The notes under the pieces were generated by a model. That model did not search any database. It was not told the origin of the DNA and saw nothing but the letters and a program-made list of their open reading frames with translations. Shown here piece after piece: positions 62,271-64,000 of a DNA stretch of 64,000 nt. The stretch's first letter is position 1. Every line of letters begins with the position of its first letter. A program made the position numbers and the translations under genes. The stretch covers positions 124,001 to 188,000 of the forward strand of contig JAKPHF010000077.1 of NCBI GenBank assembly GCA_029550525.1. The letters run 5' to 3'. The DNA is from Planctomycetota bacterium (GTDB lineage Bacteria; Planctomycetota; Phycisphaerae; UBA1845; PWPN01).

Positions 62271-63863
62271 ATGGGACAAGGACCGGATTTAGGTCTGCTC
62301 AGGCGCACCGCCCAGCCGGCGAGCGCCACGGCAGGGGAGACATATCGCATGGTGAGTGAGGACCCGCCGCCACGCCGTTGGAAGACGCGGGTACTCGTGC
62401 CGGCGAGCGTGTTGGTGGCGGCGCTGGGCATCCTGGCGTTTGCCGCGCGGGGGGCGCTACGGCCCGCCGTGGCCGTCGAGATCGTGCCCACGGTGGCTCG
62501 CACGGGTGTGCAGGCGGCGGGTACGGCCGTCGTGCAGGCCCCCGGCTGGGTCGAGCCCGACCCGTTTTTCATCTCCGTCAGCGCGTTGGCCGACGGCGTG
62601 GTGCAGGAAGTGACCGTGCTCGAAGGCGACACCGTCACCAAAGGCCAAGTGGTGGCCCGGCTGGTGCCGGACGAGGCGAAGCTGGCCCTCGGGCGGGCCG
62701 AAGCCGAGCTGCGCGAGCACGAAGCGCACCTGCGAACCGCTCAGGCACTCGTGCGCGAAGCGGAGCGGAATTGGGAGCATCCCATTGAGCTGAGGCGCAA
62801 GGTGGCGACCACCGAGGCCCTGCTGGCCGAGAAGAAGGCCGAACTCGACCAGTGGCCGGCGCTGGTCGAGGCGGAGCGGGCGAAGCTGGCCGAGTTGCAG
62901 GACGCCTACGATCGCGTTCGCCGTGCGCGGGCCGACTCGCAAGGGGCGTTGTCCGAGCAGGAGCTGGTGCGGGCGCAGCAGCAATACGAAGGGCAGAAGG
63001 CTGTTCTGGCCAGCACGGAAGCTCGCAAGACGATCCTCGAAGCACAGATTCGCAATCTCGAAGCGGAGTTACAGGCGGCCAGGGAAGCACTCGAACTGCG
63101 GATCGCCGATACTCGAGCGCTCGACGAGGCCAAGGCTCGGTTGGCCGAAGCCGAGTCGGCAGTGCAGCGAGCCCGTGCCGCTCGCGACGAGGCGAAGCTG
63201 CGGCTCGACCGGATGGAGATCCGCTCGCCAGTGGACGGCGTCGTGAGTCAGCGGCTGGTTCAGCCCGGCTCCAACTTGATGCTGAATACCGACATGCCCA
63301 CCGGTTCGCAGGTCATGCGGTTATATGACCCGCGGAAGCTGCAGGTTCGCGTGGACGTACCGTTGTCCGAGGCCGCGCTGGTTCGCGTGGGCCAGCCGGC
63401 CGAAATCGTGGTGGGCTCGTTGCCCAACCGCACGTTTACCGGCCAGGTGACACGCGTGGTTCACGAAGCGGACATCCAGAAGAACACGTTGCAATTCAAG
63501 GTGGCTATCCATGATCCGGCACCTGAGATCAAGCCGGAGATGCTGGCTCGGGTGAAGTTTCTCGCTCCTCCCACCACGCAGCCTGCCGAGACGGCGGTTC
63601 TTTTCGTGCCGTCGCAGTTGGTGCGGCAGACGGCGGACGGGACGGCGGTCTGGCTGTACGACCAGGCCAACAAGCGGGCCGAGTTTCGTCCGGTCGTGCT
63701 GGGCACGGCTCGGTACGAGGACGCGGTCGAGGTGCGAGAGGGGCTGCGGCTGGGCGACTGGCTGATCGCCAACCCGCCGGCCGACTTGAAGCCGGGGGAC
63801 GCGGTGCGCGTCGTCGGCGAGGCCAGGAACGGCCACGCGGCACACCATGGAGGACAATCATGA
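62271..63863 (+). CDS. HlyD/MFP-family efflux adaptor with long coiled coil
   Basis: The 530-residue adaptor has a membrane anchor (VLVPASVLVAALGILAFAA), the first lipoyl half (ALADGVVQEVTVLEGDTVTK), a long coiled-coil hairpin (about residues 130-320, AELREHEAHLRTAQALVREA and following), the second lipoyl half (MEIRSPVDGVVSQRLVQPGS), a beta-barrel domain (LQVRVDVPLSEAALVRVGQP) and a membrane-proximal domain ending in ANPPADLKPGDAVRVVG. It should couple a MacB/LolCDE-type ABC transporter to an outer-membrane channel. GAGGGAAA lies before ATG 62271. Its stop codon overlaps the ATG of the ABC ATPase gene (ATGA), so they form one operon. The long coiled coil suggests a wide periplasm. Confidence 0.9.
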   Translation: MGQGPDLGLLRRTAQPASATAGETYRMVSEDPPPRRWKTRVLVPASVLVAALGILAFAARGALRPAVAVEIVPTVARTGVQAAGTAVVQAPGWVEPDPFFISVSALADGVVQEVTVLEGDTVTKGQVVARLVPDEAKLALGRAEAELREHEAHLRTAQALVREAERNWEHPIELRRKVATTEALLAEKKAELDQWPALVEAERAKLAELQDAYDRVRRARADSQGALSEQELVRAQQQYEGQKAVLASTEARKTILEAQIRNLEAELQAAREALELRIADTRALDEAKARLAEAESAVQRARAARDEAKLRLDRMEIRSPVDGVVSQRLVQPGSNLMLNTDMPTGSQVMRLYDPRKLQVRVDVPLSEAALVRVGQPAEIVVGSLPNRTFTGQVTRVVHEADIQKNTLQFKVAIHDPAPEIKPEMLARVKFLAPPTTQPAETAVLFVPSQLVRQTADGTAVWLYDQANKRAEFRPVVLGTARYEDAVEVREGLRLGDWLIANPPADLKPGDAVRVVGEARNGHAAHHGGQS

Positions 63864-64000
63864 GTTTGATCAGTTGCAGAAAACTGACGCGAACATATCG
63901 ACGGGGCGACATCGAGATCACGCCCCTTTCGAAGCTGGATCTCGACGTGGAAGAAGGCGAATTCCTCGCGCTCATGGGCCCCAGCGGCAGCGGCAAGACC
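63860..64000 (+). CDS. ABC transporter ATP-binding protein, N-terminal part (runs off window end)
   Basis: The first 47 codons are visible. They read LISCRKLTRTYRRGDIEITP, then LDLDVEEGEFLALMGPSGSGKT with the Walker A motif GPSGSGKT. The pattern RTYRRGDIEI... (tyrosine and a short loop) is that of MacB/LolD-type ATPases that drive antibiotic, siderophore or lipoprotein export. The ATG overlaps the adaptor stop codon by four bases. The permease gene is expected just beyond the window. Confidence 0.88.
   Translation, partial: MSLISCRKLTRTYRRGDIEITPLSKLDLDVEEGEFLALMGPSGSGKT

Overview
The window is high-GC bacterial chromosome and almost certainly comes from a planctomycete (Planctomycetota, Phycisphaerae-like). 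The pointers are an LpxC-FabZ fusion inside an ompH-lpxD-lpxC/fabZ-lpxA cluster, a PEP-CTERM protein, dockerin-like EF-hand pairs in surface proteins, a TlpA thioredoxin fused to a LolA-like domain, a membrane protein with the planctomycete zinc ribbon (CDYDLTGNTSGVCPECG), and many secreted glycosidases and FG-GAP proteins. No rRNA, tRNA, CRISPR array, prophage or insertion sequence was seen. The gene order looks like ordinary chromosome with several small sites of gene decay.

Layout. 1-5.6 kb: start of an NAD(P)HX epimerase (minus strand), then a plus-strand run of FRG-domain protein, Mn catalase, PEBP-like protein, DUF434 protein and a receiver-HDOD regulator. 5.7-14.4 kb: mostly minus strand, with a GH172 glycosidase, LolA-TlpA redox protein, SpoIIE-type phosphatase, lipoprotein, formamidopyrimidine-DNA glycosylase and a membrane protein; a transaldolase-like gene lies on the plus strand. 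14.5-18.7 kb: a 1154-residue VWA/beta-helix/thrombospondin-repeat protein and a frameshifted PEP-CTERM gene. 19-25 kb: nicotinate phosphoribosyltransferase, an orphan HlyD adaptor, a decayed HigB/HigA toxin-antitoxin locus and a GH38 alpha-mannosidase. 25.2-32.2 kb: phosphopantetheinyl transferase, class V aminotransferase, then the lipid A cluster ending in a Gfo/Idh/MocA oxidoreductase. 32.4-41.6 kb: zinc-ribbon membrane protein, hydrolase-creatininase pair, two metallophosphoesterases, glycine oxidase, gap and a truncated serine hydrolase. 41.9-51.2 kb: pgk, rpe, a large FG-GAP protein, aroK, a DUF4142 protein, aroA and a histidine phosphatase. 51.3-64 kb: a divergent pair of glycosidase-like genes, a DRG/TGS GTPase, an FG-GAP protein, an Fe-S protein, two surface proteins, and a Cys-rich protein followed by an HlyD adaptor and an ABC ATPase that runs off the end.

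How genes fit together. gap, pgk, rpe and the transaldolase-like gene supply central carbon and pentose phosphate steps; aroK and aroA belong to the shikimate pathway; ompH, lpxD, lpxC/fabZ and lpxA start lipid A synthesis and support a Gram-negative outer membrane. GH172, GH38, the sialidase-like and the propeller glycosidases suggest use of complex glycans. Intergenic regions carry at least six families of short dispersed repeats, usually as inverted pairs near gene ends, some apparently acting as terminators. Several genes have a strong -10 box only 6-9 nt before the ATG and no Shine-Dalgarno sequence, which suggests leaderless transcripts.

Starts were chosen by Shine-Dalgarno position, signal peptide and family length. 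All family assignments are by reading the sequence; no database search was run.
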